DNA from: Stomorhina lunata
Lineage: Eukaryota; Arthropoda; Insecta; Diptera; Rhiniidae
Assembly (NCBI GenBank): GCA_933228675.1
Contig: OW121740.1
Span: 58,033,000 to 58,096,999 of the forward strand
DNA length: 64,000 bases
Direction: 5' to 3'
Shown: positions 45,899 to 57,800 of the stretch, piece by piece
Numbering within the stretch: the first letter of the stretch is position 1
Layout: each line of letters begins with the position of its first letter
Program-made: the position numbers and the translations under genes
Notes under the pieces: generated by a model
What the model saw: the letters and a program-made list of their open reading frames with translations, nothing else
What the model was told of the DNA's origin: nothing
Databases searched by the model: none

Positions 45899-47269
45899 CC
45901 CAGTAAGAAAAAAGGTTTATTCTCAAATTGAGGATGATTTGAAAATAAATCTTTTTTCAAAGGTCAAACGTTTGATACTGATTTGAGAATAATAGCGTTC
46001 TCAACAAAAAGGGGACTTTATTCTCAAATTGTGAAATGCCTTTATTCTCAAATCATTATCAAATCTCATTCTCAAAGGTTTTTCAAATGTGAATATCATC
46101 TACACGTGGAACATAAATAAAATGGCGTTGTATTTTTGATATTTTTGAGTTTGTTTATTCTGTTTTTGAAAACGGAGCATCATATTTGAATTATTTTGCT
46201 TAAAATATATTTTTTTTATTGTTGGGTAAAAAAAAAATTAAGAAACAAAGAAAATTTACTTATGCATATGAATATTATTGAATTTTTAATCTTGACATTT
46301 TTTAAGCAAATATTTTTATGGTTAAATATGGATCAATTCTTAAAAATCTGAAAGAAATAACGAATTTCTTTGAAATGCAATGCCATTCCATTAAAATATC
46401 TTAAACAATATTTTTTTTAACATGAATTATTTTTTTTTTAATGTTTGAAAAAAATTTGAAATAAAGTTTGATATCAAATTTATATAACACCATTTTTCAA
46501 TTTATTCTTAAATCATCTTAGGGTTTGATAATGATTTGAGAATAACCTTTATTCTCAATTTCAGAAACTATAATTTTTCAAACGTTTATTCTCAAATAAA
46601 CCATCATTTCAAAATGAATGTGAATCTCAAACATCTATTCAGGTTTGAAAAAAGTTTGAAAAAAATGTTTGATATCAAATGTAAAAGTCATCATATTTAA
46701 AACTTTTGACACTGTTCTTACTGGGCTGTTCTAGACCAACGTTGGCCATTATTTACGTGGCAGGGGAAAACCGCAATTTACATTAAACACGAAAACTTTT
46801 TCTTTACTCGTGCCAAAAAAAAAAAAAAAAAACACAGACAAAAATGTATACTACAATAACAAAACATACAGTACATTCTCATTTTGAGATTGAGCACTCT
46901 CATTTGGCCAACGTTGTTCTGAGCCAATTTTCTCTCCTAAGCGTTGAGTTGGATTCATATTGACAATGTTTTTGAGATTGGAGCAAGAGTTTCTCCTTTA
47001 TTCGCTTTCTCTTCTGAAATTTTCCAATTCTGGAAAGGTTAAGTCTTCTTCTCCTCTAAGTCCGTCAGCATTTGTCTTAAGTTGCACTAAATTCAAATTA
47101 GAACAATTAAAAATCCATTCATCTAGTAAACCATTCTGCCCTACCATGAGACATATTTCCCTAAACCTGTCTTCTAATAAAATGAAACATTAGAAGTTAT
47201 ATTTTTGGTTTTGTTTGATATAATTTATCCATCATCATATTTCAAACGTTTGACACTGTTCTTACTGGG
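45899..47269 (+). mobile_element. 1.37 kb composite insertion, CCCAGTAAGAA ends, TA target
   Basis: Begins CCCAGTAAGAA and ends TTCTTACTGGG. Flanking bases are TA at 45,897-45,898 and TA at 47,270-47,271, and deleting the insert plus one TA restores the family A sequence seen at 43 kb. Inside are a complete 827 bp MITE (45,899-46,725), a module shared with 28,887-29,390 (46,726-47,232) and a second 37 bp copy of the MITE right end (47,233-47,269). The outer ends moved as a unit, or the module entered a longer element. No transposase is encoded, so a Tc1/mariner-like helper is inferred from the TA target. Confidence 0.88.
46726..47232 (+). repeat. Module shared with 28,887-29,390
   Basis: Includes the 77-codon frame at 46,960-47,193 (MTMFLRLEQEFLLYSLSLL), an A run of ~19 and a CCAACGTTGG palindrome at each side of the run. 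I do not recognise the frame. Confidence 0.7.
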
Positions 47270-47873
47270 TATATGAGAGTTAGGGTCAAACGTGGACCGA
47301 TTATCTCGAAACTAGGCAAATTGATTACAAAAATTATGTATGCGAAAACTAAACCCAAAATTCTCAATATCTTCAGATTTACGAGCGTTTTAGTGATTTT
47401 TGTCTCACTTTGTTTTGACAGAAGAGTTTGTACGGGAGCTATGGTCGAATGTGGACCGATTTCAACAAAATTTGGTACAGTGATTTTGTTTTACATAAGC
47501 AGTATTTGTTTTAAATTTCGTGAAAAAATATTGATATTTGTGGCCAAAATATCAATTCCAAGAAATGGGACCTATAAAATAGACCAATTTTGACGATTTC
47601 AATAGCCATGGTCGCACTATCAAAAAATTATTTGTGCCAAATTTCATCAAATTATCTTTAGAATTGCGACCTGTACTTTGATTACATGGTTTACATGGGG
47701 GTCCAGCCAACCAGCCAGCCGTAAAACCAGACTGACATCACTAAATCGACTAGAAAGTGATTCTAAGGCTATTGGTCTACTAAAAGGTGGGTCCAAGACA
47801 AATATTTCTATGCGTTACATACATCAGCACAAACTTATAATACCCCTTTCCACCTATTGAGGTGAAGGGTATA

Positions 47874-48190
47874 AAAAACAAAAAAGTAGAAGATTTTCTA
47901 TAGAAAATTTCTCTATATAAATTGAAAATTTATCTTTATGAAGAAATGATTATATAAAGAAAATGTCTGCCTCTTAAAAGATAATTTTTTATAAAAAAAA
48001 TCTTTCTCTATTACAAACTGACTATTAATGAAAAGTTTATCTCTATTAGAAGTTAGTTTTGGAGGATTTTATCCTCAACTATTTCCGCTTATAAAGGACG
48101 ATATGAACTCGATAATTTGGTTTATAAATTATAAGAGGAATTTCTATAAAAGATTTTTCTTTGGTTAGAAAATTGTCTCGAAAAATGGGT
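47874..48190. repeat. Loose CTATAGAAAATTTCTC repeats
   Basis: TTTTCTATAGAAAATTTCTC and related phrases with TATCTCT/TTATCTTT spacers recur about six times. They resemble the sequence flanking the 54.8-60.1 kb satellite. Confidence 0.5.
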
Positions 48191-49683
48191 AAATTTTACA
48201 TTTTTGTGTTTAAAATTTATTTTTAGACAAAAATATTTAACAAAAAAATTAAAATTAGTTTCGTTTTGAAGCCCAAATTAATTGTTTAACAATTTGACCT
48301 TCTTTTTCATTCAAGTTTTGCTTTTGATCTTAAGTATATTCTATTCGTAAGTTTGTTGAACTTATGAAGTTCAAACCCTCATTAGTTCTAATAAATTAAG
48401 TATTCTTATGATTTCTATGAATTATCGAGACAATATGTAATATATCATTATTTTATTATTATTTTTTGTTTATGAATTGAAGCTGCCTTTAATGAATCGC
48501 TGTCTGCCTAATGTGAGGTGTTGAAAATCGTTTTTTTATAGCAAATATTTAGTTGACCTGGCATAATTCTCATTTGATGTTCATTTATTTGATGGTCTTA
48601 TGATGTAGAGTTTTTATGTTCGCTAATGCTATTGTTTTGGAAAATAATAGATGTTAGCAACATTGAACTTGGCATTAGAAAAATTAGATTATTTTCACAC
48701 CTAATTAATTTTCTAGCAAATAAATCATTAATTGGATTTTTGGGGCAAAACAGAAAACGCAATAAAATGTGATAATAATGAATAGAAAAAATTACAATAG
48801 ATACAAATGAAAAATGTAATTAGGAACAAATTTTCCACTTTCATTTCTCAGAAAATTTATTTAGAATATTTTTTCCGATTTCAATTTTGTTAATACAACC
48901 TTGGAGTTGTACTTTTAAATAATTATATTAAAGGCCATGGTTGTTATGTCAAAGTTTTATATAAATCAACATGTTAGGCTTAAATTTACAAAAAAAAATT
49001 GCTCCTTCAAAATTATTTTTTTTTAAATTAAATTAAATTAAATTATATTTTCTTTATATTCCTCGTTTTAAGTCAGGTAATTATTAGGTGTAGTAGGCCT
49101 AGTATTAAGACAAGCGTACAATAGTCATTTAAATAATTGTCCAAATTTGTTGATGGATAATAAGAAGAGTTAAATTATGCCTACTTTAAGTTAATTATAT
49201 AAAAAACAAATAACATAGTTTTAGTTAAAGCCTCTTGTTTTTTTGACAATTAACATCTTTTTATTTTCAGGGTTAAATTTTTTTTCTAAAAACGAAATTT
49301 GCTTCCGAAACCATTTTAAACAGATGATTAGAATAATTACTCAGAAATATTACCCATAAACCTGAGATTATAAAAAAATTATCTCTCTATAGCGAGAGAA
49401 TTTAAAAATTATCGCTTATTGGTGACTTTAAATATTAATATATCATCATCTTAAAGACCAAATAACCTATCTGCAAAAATTTCAAAATTGAGTTTTTTAT
49501 GGATTTTTATTCCCTATATCATAACGTATATCTGTGACAAATTATGAACATCTAATATAACAAATGACCAAATTATTACAGTTTTTAAAACTAGAGGACC
49601 GTTACGCACTTATAAAAAATTAAGCTAAATCATAAAAAATCGCGATAAAAGTTTAAAATAAACAGAAGTTTATTTTAGAAGTA
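48191..49683. other. AT-rich region, no recognised gene
   Basis: Nothing ordered beyond homopolymer runs and a TTAAATTAAATTAAATTA stretch at about 49,022-49,043. Confidence 0.4.
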
Positions 49684-49952
49684 CACTCAGGAAATTATTA
49701 TAGTTGTTTTGTTGTTTTCAAATGAATATTCATTTAAATTTACATGAAAATTGATTTTTAACATATTTACACATTTGTTTAAAAAAAACATTGAAAATCC
49801 GTAACATTTGAAAATATCAGTTGTTTAGTTTTTATATTTTTTTCAATTATTGTATCAAATTGAATTCTTGTTTTTCCTTAAGTTTTTAAATGAATATTCA
49901 TTCATTTCAAATTACATTTTAAGTTAATTTTACCTGCATAATAATCTGAGTG
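49684..49952. mobile_element. 269 bp MITE with CACTCAG ends
   Basis: Left end CACTCAGGAAATTATTAT, right end ATAATAATCTGAGTG, flanked by TA on both sides. Subterminal AAATGAATATTCATT palindromes occur in each half. TA target and length fit a Tc1/mariner-type MITE. Confidence 0.75.
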
Positions 49953-50055
49953 TAGGCTGTATCCATGCAGTTTTATAAAAAGAAAAATAACTAAATTGTC
50001 GGGATGTTAATTTCACTCAAAAAAAAAAAAAAATATTCGCACTTAATATTACAGT

Positions 50056-51582
50056 ACCTGGTTGACCGAGCCTTGCTCGGAGCTTAATGATTAGCATTTT
50101 GAGGCACATTTTAAAGTTTTTATATATTTTATATTATAAAGTGCTAAAATAAATTGAGAGGAAAGACATTGTACAAATATTCAGTTAATTTTGAATTATT
50201 TTATTTATTTTGTCCGACCAACACATAGTTTGCATAGTTTACAGTTTAACTCATTTTGAATAATTTTGGAAATTATTCATATCAACAGAAACCTCCGTCG
50301 ACTCATGCGCAACAACTTTGCTAAAGATAATAGTAGTCTGATCAAACGCACAGTTTACGATTTAATTCATTTTGAGTAGTTTGCAGTGGCGCCACCTGAA
50401 GTTGTTCATACCATATAAGAAACCTTTGTCTGCTTATTCGTAACAACTTTGCTTATGATTATAACATGATCAAATGCACAGTTTACTATTTAATTCACTT
50501 TGAGTAATTTTCTGTGCGCCACCTGTCGGACTTTGCTCATTCCAATTCATAAACCTTCTTCGGCTTATCCGTAACAACTTTGTTGAAGATTATAGCATGA
50601 TTAAATGTACAGCATACGATTAAATTGACTTTGAGTAAATTTCAGTGGCGCCACCTGTCGAAATTTCTTCATACCAACTAAGAAACCTTCGTCGGCTCAT
50701 GTGCAACAACTTTGCTAAAGATTGTAGCATGATTAAATGTACAGATTACGATTAAATTGACTTTGAGTAAGTTTCTGTAGCGCCACCTGTCGGAAATTAT
50801 TTATACCAACTAAAAAGCCTTCGCCGGCTCATGCGCTACAACTTTGTTAAAGATCATAGCATGATTAAATGTACAGTTTACGATTTAATTAATTTTTAGT
50901 AATTTTCAGTGGCGCCATCTGTCGGAAATTAATCTTATCAACTTTAAAACCTTCGCCGGCTTATCCGCAACATCTTCGCCAAAGAGCATAACACAATCAA
51001 ATTCACAGTTTACTATTTTATAAAGAACATACATACAGACAAACATTCATTTGTTTAAAATAATACTAATTTTTCCCCCTTTTTATTCCCTAATTTCTAA
51101 AAGTTCCATATGTATATTTGGTACTTTTTTGGTGCCAATTGAATTCGGTACATTTTTTTAAAACGCATTTAACATAATGTATAATGTTCCTATTCATATA
51201 TTACTTTGGAGATGTTAAGTTATCATTTTATCCCTATTTTACCCATTTTGGCTCCAAAATCAAAAAAGTACCAAATACGTGTTTCATGTTTCTTTTACAT
51301 CTATTAATTGCAGTACAAAGTTTATTTCTATATTCCTTAGTTAAAAATATAAGAGTGGGTTAAAAAGGTACCAAAAAAACTAATTTTACCCTTCTTTACC
51401 CCCTATCGGACATAGTTTCAAAAAAGGACCAAACACCTGTCCGCTTATTTTCATAGCTGTTTAAAACGTAATCTTAATTTTGTTTCTATACCTATTACTT
51501 TAGGAGATATACCCGTCCAAAAGTCCCTTCCTACCCACTGTCCAAATTTTATCAAAATCGTTAGAGCCGTTTTCGAGATAGC

Positions 51583-51665
<83 letters not shown>
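50056..51665. repeat. ~130 bp tandem-repeat element, long copy with (AT)n tail
   Basis: Starts ACCTGGTTGACCGAGCCTTG. Units carrying GGCGCCACCTG-type boxes at about 50,388, 50,516, 50,646, 50,779 and 50,910 are 126-133 bp apart. A different section (51,080-51,500) follows with recurring TTGGTACTTTTTTG phrases, then AATCGTTAGAGCCGTTTTCG and a (AT)n run. Related to 30,446-30,960. Class unknown. Confidence 0.8.
51588..51665. repeat. (AT)n microsatellite, ~38 dinucleotides
   Basis: An uninterrupted TATATA run at the end of the preceding element. It opens an isoleucine/tyrosine frame that is not a gene. Confidence 0.97.
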
Positions 51666-51671
<6 letters not shown>

Positions 51672-51839
51672 CATACAATTATTGCTCGTTTAAGAATATA
51701 ACATTTATTTATTAATGTAATAGACAGAAAGATGAAACTGAAAAATATCTGTGTTTAATTTTGTTAAGTCGATAATCTTAGCTTTTAGCTATGATTTACA
51801 AACATAATTCGTAATGATTGTGTTTGTAAAATAGATAAT

Positions 51840-52085
51840 AAGAATTTCTTGTCAAAAGTGAGATATATTTCATAGAAAATCATATCTAATTGAAGAGAAA
51901 TTTTCTATATAAAAATATCTCTCTTTATTTCATTTCGCTTTAACGATTATCACTCCTTATCGAGAAATTTTCTAAAACAAAAAAAGAAAATGATTACGCT
52001 TTGGAGAGAAATTTACTATATAAAAAGAAGTCTTTTTGGCAAGAAATATTTCTCTGAATGAAAACCAGTGAACATTTTTCTATAA
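51840..52085. repeat. Loose GAGAAATTTTCTATATAAA repeats
   Basis: Four or five phrases of the GAGAAATTTTCTATA...TCTCTTT type, again like the flanks of the 54.8 kb satellite. Confidence 0.45.
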
Positions 52086-52092
52086 TATACAT

Positions 52093-53474
52093 ATGAGCAA
52101 ATCCTACGTGACGGACGATACATTTGTACGGATTTTGTTGTACTTAAATGTACCCCATTGTCGTTCTACACTAGATATCTTTGCATAGATTTCTGAGAAT
52201 ATTAGGCCATCGATCGTGCTATTGAATGGCATTTGTTAATTTACATACTTCTTTCGCAGGAAAAATATATTCGATTTTAAAGTGTTGTGACGGACGCTAC
52301 AAAAAATGTAAGTGACTTTTTTTTCAACGCGTTTTTCTGTAATATTCATCAAATCGGTCATAGTAATAAAAAAAAATGTAAATACATTAAAGATAGAGGA
52401 AAATCAGAGGATTACAAAACTAAATTTTATGAAATATTTTAAAGTTTCCAGTTTCACAAAAAATCCTTAAATGAACTGTTGCGGACGCTACGTAACGGAC
52501 GATACAGTTTTTACTTTTATGTTTTTAATTAGGAAAAAACTCATATTTCATATTTTTTTTGAGGATTCGTTAAATCAGTGGAAATAATGGTTTTATGAGC
52601 TCCCGAATTTTATTTCCTTTCTTTTCATGTTCGCGGTTAAAATGCGATTTTTGGGTACAATTAAATATTTCACAAAACGGCTATATACATATATTTATTT
52701 AAAATGCTCACTTCTTACATCTTATTTTTCGTCGAAAGAATACTGCGGGTAGCTGTTAGAGTGTCCCAAAAATAAAAAAAAAAATAAAATTTCAAAACCA
52801 TCAAATTTGCCCCACTGTATATTTTTTAACACCTAATATCTTAAATTTAATCTGTGGATATAGACAGTGTTATTGCTTTATTAATAAGACAGATACGTGT
52901 TTGCGAATATGTATTGTATTTAATAAATATCATTTTGTAAAAAATATATACTGTGACGGACGCTACACACTTTTGTATACATATTATTCTGTAAAATGCT
53001 ATATAAACATCTATATATTTTTAACCTAATGTAAAGCATACTATAAGTTCTCTTTACAAACTAAGTTCAATTTTCTGTCAAATTAAAAAAACTGTTTTTC
53101 TGTGACGGACGCTACATACTGTGAGCCCTTTTTTACTTGACGTTATTTATATTACTCCAATTACTTTTGATGGGGTCTTTTACATCTAATTATATAAAAT
53201 TAAGCAGACTTTGAGCCCATATTGAAACTTGACAGCAAAATGAATGTTGTGATTTTTATGAACTTTAAAAAAACCTATTATTTTAAAAAATGTATACAAA
53301 TTCGTGATGGGTGCAAATAAAGACCTGCCATTCACGAAAATACCAATCAAAAAATTGTATCCATTATATATTCTTAAGGAAAAACATATGGTAAATTTTT
53401 TCATAAACGCAAATAAGTGATTTTGACAGTTTTAAAATTTTGTCCTTAATTTAATGTTTTTCGGATTTGCCCAT
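52093..53474. mobile_element. Unclassified element with GTGACGGACGCTAC motifs
   Basis: ATGAGCAAATCC at 52,093 is matched by GGATTTGCCCAT at 53,463 in inverted orientation, a candidate 12 bp terminal repeat (one mismatch). Between them a GC-rich motif, GTGACGGACG(C/A)TACA, occurs six times in the same orientation at about 52,108, 52,287, 52,481, 52,493, 52,953 and 53,102. No transposase is visible. The pairing of the ends is tentative. Confidence 0.5.
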
Positions 53475-54650
53475 AAGAGCAACTTAGCGAAAATGTTTTT
53501 AAATTATTTTTAGAAATTTATATTTTAACCATCATAAATTCTGCGGGATTCGCGTAAAATCATTAACGAGAACGGATTTTACATTCACTAAGCTCCCTTA
53601 ATAAAACTCCAAAAAATATTTAGTGTGCGATCAACAATTTTTTTGTTTTTTTAACTCCGAAAATTAAAACTATGTATTTGAAGTTGCACACCTAATATTA
53701 AATAGGATTTATATTAAATTTAAATTCGAATAAATTTCACTTTAAAAGTGAAATTTCTACAATTCTTAACAATCCAGAATGTATCGTTTTGACCTTCCTC
53801 ACGCTTCAAGAGAATAAACCCTAAAATAAACATTAGAAAATTATCTAAAATAATTAAGAAATAATTTAGTTTTTCTAATGAATCTAACCTCTTTTTATAT
53901 CCGTAAAGATCAAGATCATTAATATTTGACTAATGATCAACCATTTGATGTTTCTAAACATTTTTTGTTACATTCTTAGCGCAAAGCAAAGAACTTTGTG
54001 ATTTTTTTTAAACATTAAGGGGAAAAACTGAAAAAAATCATTACAGTACTAACATAATATGTAATTAAAGTTCATTAACTTAATAAAGTTGATGATGATG
54101 ATAATAATAATGAAAGGCAAGATCAACAAAGTGAACAAATTTGTGAAAAGAAAAACTAACAAAGTTTGATCAAAGAAGTTGTAAGCAAAAAAGTTTGAAA
54201 TGTCTGTCTTTAGTCTTCGGGCTTGATAATAAAATGATTTTATATCTTATTTTACTTTGTCCCATTCTACATGTCTTTTACAAAAACTGAAATGCGTAAA
54301 TTTAAAAGGAGACATCAACAATAACTATGAAAAATTAAGTTATATTTTCAGAATGTCCAATAATCATTTGTTATTCAGTCATTTTGTCTGTCTGTCTTTT
54401 TAATTTATTTGTATGTCTCTTCTTATGTAAAGTGACCACAATTTGTAAAATTCTAATGATTTTTTTTTTGTCATTTTGATTTTTTTCTGTTCGCAATTAC
54501 CCTGACCTTAACATTGTCAGATCTGTTGTTTAAGTTTTTAACCCTTAACTGAACAAAATAGACCAATATTTACCCACAATTAAAGCAGTCATTTACATAC
54601 CTGCAAAGAAATAGAAAATACAAACAAATTAGTTAAGAATAATATACAAA
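53475..54650. other. AT-rich region, no recognised gene
   Basis: Simple AT-rich DNA with short runs (GATGATGATGATAATAATAA near 54,093). Nothing gene-like. Confidence 0.4.
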
Positions 54651-54659
54651 ATATTTTAT

Positions 54660-54807
54660 AGACAAGAGATTTTTAAATATTTGTTATCTAAGCGAGAGAT
54701 TTTCTTTAGAGAAACATTTCCTTAAAGCGAGAGATTTTTTATAGGAAATCATCTCTTAAAGGCGAGAGATTTACTATAAAAAAAGCATCTCTTTAAGACG
54801 AGAGATT
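54660..54807. repeat. Diverged ~43 bp repeats bordering the satellite
   Basis: Three or four units of GCGAGAGATTTTCTATAGGA followed by ATCATCTCTTTAAG. They share the TTTTCTATAG core with the satellite but have a longer spacer, so they may be the ancestral form. Confidence 0.7.
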
Positions 54808-57800
54808 CTCTATAGAAAAACATTAATTTTCTATAGAAAATCATTCCTTTTCTATAGAAAATCATTGCTTTTCTATAGAAAATCATTGCTTTTCTATAGA
54901 AAATCATTGCTTTTCTATAGAAAATCATTGCTTTTCTATAGAAAATCATTGCTTTTCTATAGAAAATTATTGCTTTTCTATAGAAAATCATTGCTTTTCT
55001 ATAGAAAATCATTGCTTTTCTATAGAAAATCATTGCTTTTCTATAGAAAATCATTGCTTTTCTATAGAAAATCATTGCTTTTCTATAGAAAATCATTGCT
55101 TTTCTATAGAAAATCATTGCTTTTCTATAGAAAATCATTGCTTTTCTATAGAAAATCATTGCTTTTCTATAGAAAATCATTGCTTTTCTATAGAAAATCA
55201 TTGCTTTTCTATAGAAAATCATTGCTTTTCTATAGAAAATCATTGCTTTTCTATAGAAAATCATTGCTTTTCTATAGAAAATCATTGCTTTTCTATAGAA
55301 AATCATTGCTTTTCTATAGAAAATCATTGCTTTTCTATAGATAATCATTGCTTTTCTATAGAAAATCATTGCTTTTCTATAGAAAATCATTGCTTTTCTA
55401 TAGAAAATCATTGCTTTTCTATAGAAAATCATTGCTTTTCTATAGAAAATCATTGCTTTTCTATAGAAAATCATTGCTTTTCTATAGAAAATCATTGCTT
55501 TTCTATAGAAAATCATTGCTTTTCTATAGAAAATCATTGCTTTTCTATAGAAAATCATTGCTTTTCTATAGAAAATCATTGCTTTTCTATAGAAAATCAT
55601 TGCTTTTCTATAGAAAATCATTGCTTTTCTATAGAAAATCATTGCTTTTCTATAGAAAATCATTCCTTTTCTATAGAAAATCATTCCTTTTCTATAGAAA
55701 ATCATTCCTTTTCTATAGAAAATCATTCCTTTTCTATAGAAAATCATTCCTTTTCTATAGAAAATCATTCCTTTTCTATAGAAAATCATAACTTTTCTAT
55801 AGAAAGTCATTCCTTTTCTATAGAAAATTATTCCTTTCTATAGAAAATCATTGCTTTTCTATAGAAAATCATTGCTTTTCTATAGAAAATCATTGCTTTT
55901 CTATAGAAAATCATTGCTTTTCTATAGAAGATCATTGCTATTCTATAGAAAATCATTCCTTTTCTATAGAAAATAATTACTTTTCTATAGAAAATCATTG
56001 CTTTTCTATAGAAAATCATTCCTTTTCTATAGAAAATCATTCCTTATCTATAAAAAATAATTCCTTTTCTATAGAAAATCATTTCTTTTCTATAGAAAAT
56101 CATGCCTTTTATATAGAAAATCATTCCTTTTCTATAGAAAATCATTCCATTTCTATAGAAAATCATTCCATTTCTATAGAAAATCATTCCTTATCTATAG
56201 AAAATCATTCCTTTTCTATAGAAAATCATTCATTTTCTATAGAAAATCATTACTTTTCTATAGAAATCATTCCTTTTCTAAAGAAAATCATTCCTTTTCT
56301 ATAGAAAATCATTCCTTTTCTATGAAAAATCATTCATTTTCTATAGAAAATCATTCCTTTTCTATTTAAAATCATTCCTTTTCTATAGAAAATCATTTCT
56401 TATCTATAGAAAATCAATCCTATTCTATAGAAAATCATTCCTTTTCTATAGAAAATCATTCCTTTTCTATAGAAAAACATTCCTTTTCTATAGAAAATCA
56501 TTCCTTTTCTATAGAAAATCATTCCTTTTCTATAGAAAATCATTCCTTTTCTATAGAAAATCATTCCTTTTCTATAGAAAATCATTCCTTTTCTATAGAA
56601 AATCATTGCTTTTCTATAGAAAATCATTGCTTTTCTATAGAAAATCATTGCTTTTCTATAGAAAATCATTGCTTTTCTATAGAAAATCATTGCTTTTCTA
56701 TAGAAAATCATTGCTTTTCTATAGAAAATCATTGCTTTTCTATAGAAAATCATTGCTTTTCTATAGAAAATCATTGCTTTTCTACAGAAAATCATTGCTT
56801 TTCTATAGAAAATCATTACTTTTCTATAGAAAATTATTGCTTTTCTATAGAAAATCATTGCTTTTCTATAGAAAATCCTTGCTTTTCTATAGAAAATCAT
56901 TGCTTTTCTATAGAAAATCATTGCTTTTCTATAGAAAATCATTCCTTTTCTATAGAAAATCATTCCTTTTCTATAGAAAATCATTCCTTTTCTATAGAAA
57001 ATCATTCCTTTTCCATAGAAAATCATTCCTTTTCTATAGAAAATCATTACTTTTCTATAGAAAATCATTCCTTTTCTATAGAAAATCATTCCTTTCTATA
57101 GAAAATCATTGCTTTTCTATAGAAAATCATTGCTTTTCTATAAAAAATCATTGCTTTTCTATAGAAAATCATTCCTTTTCTATAGAAAATAATTACTTTT
57201 CTATAGAAAATCATTGCTTTTCTATAGAAAATCATTGCTTTTCAATAGAAAATCATTCCTTTTCAATAGAAAATCATTCACTTTCTGTAGAAAATCATTC
57301 CTTTTCTATAGAAAATCATTCCTTTTCTATAGAAAATCATTCCTTTTCTATAGAAAATCATTCCTTTTCTATAGAAAATCATTCCTTTTCTATAGAAAAT
57401 CATTCCTTTTCTATAGAAAATCATTCCTTTTCTATTTAAAATCATTCCTTTTCTATAGAAAATCATTTCTTATCTATAAAAAATCAATCCTATTCTATAG
57501 AAAATCATTCCTTTTCTATAGAAAATCATTCCTTTTCTATAGAAAAACATTCCTTTTCTATAGAAAATCATTCCTTTTCTATAGAAAATCATTCCTTTTC
57601 TATAGAAAATCATTCCTTTTCTATAGAAAATCATTCCTTTTCTATAGAAAATCATTCCTTTTCTATAGAAAATCATTCCTTTTCTATAGAAAATCATTGC
57701 TTTTCTATAGAAAATCATTGCTTTTCTATAGAAAATCATTGCTTTTCTATAGAAAATCATTGCTTTTCTATAGAAAATCATTGCTTTTCTATAGAAAATC

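Larger units (their letters stand above)
45737..47873 (+). repeat. Interspersed repeat family A, copy 3, split
   Basis: The left part 45,737-45,898 and right part 47,270-47,873 align with copy 2 as one repeat. They are separated by the CCCAGTAAGAA-ended insertion. Ends GGTGAAGGGTATA. Confidence 0.9.

Noticed and set aside
51451..51678. Isoleucine/tyrosine open frame on the minus strand
   Set aside because: It is the translation of an (AT)n microsatellite.
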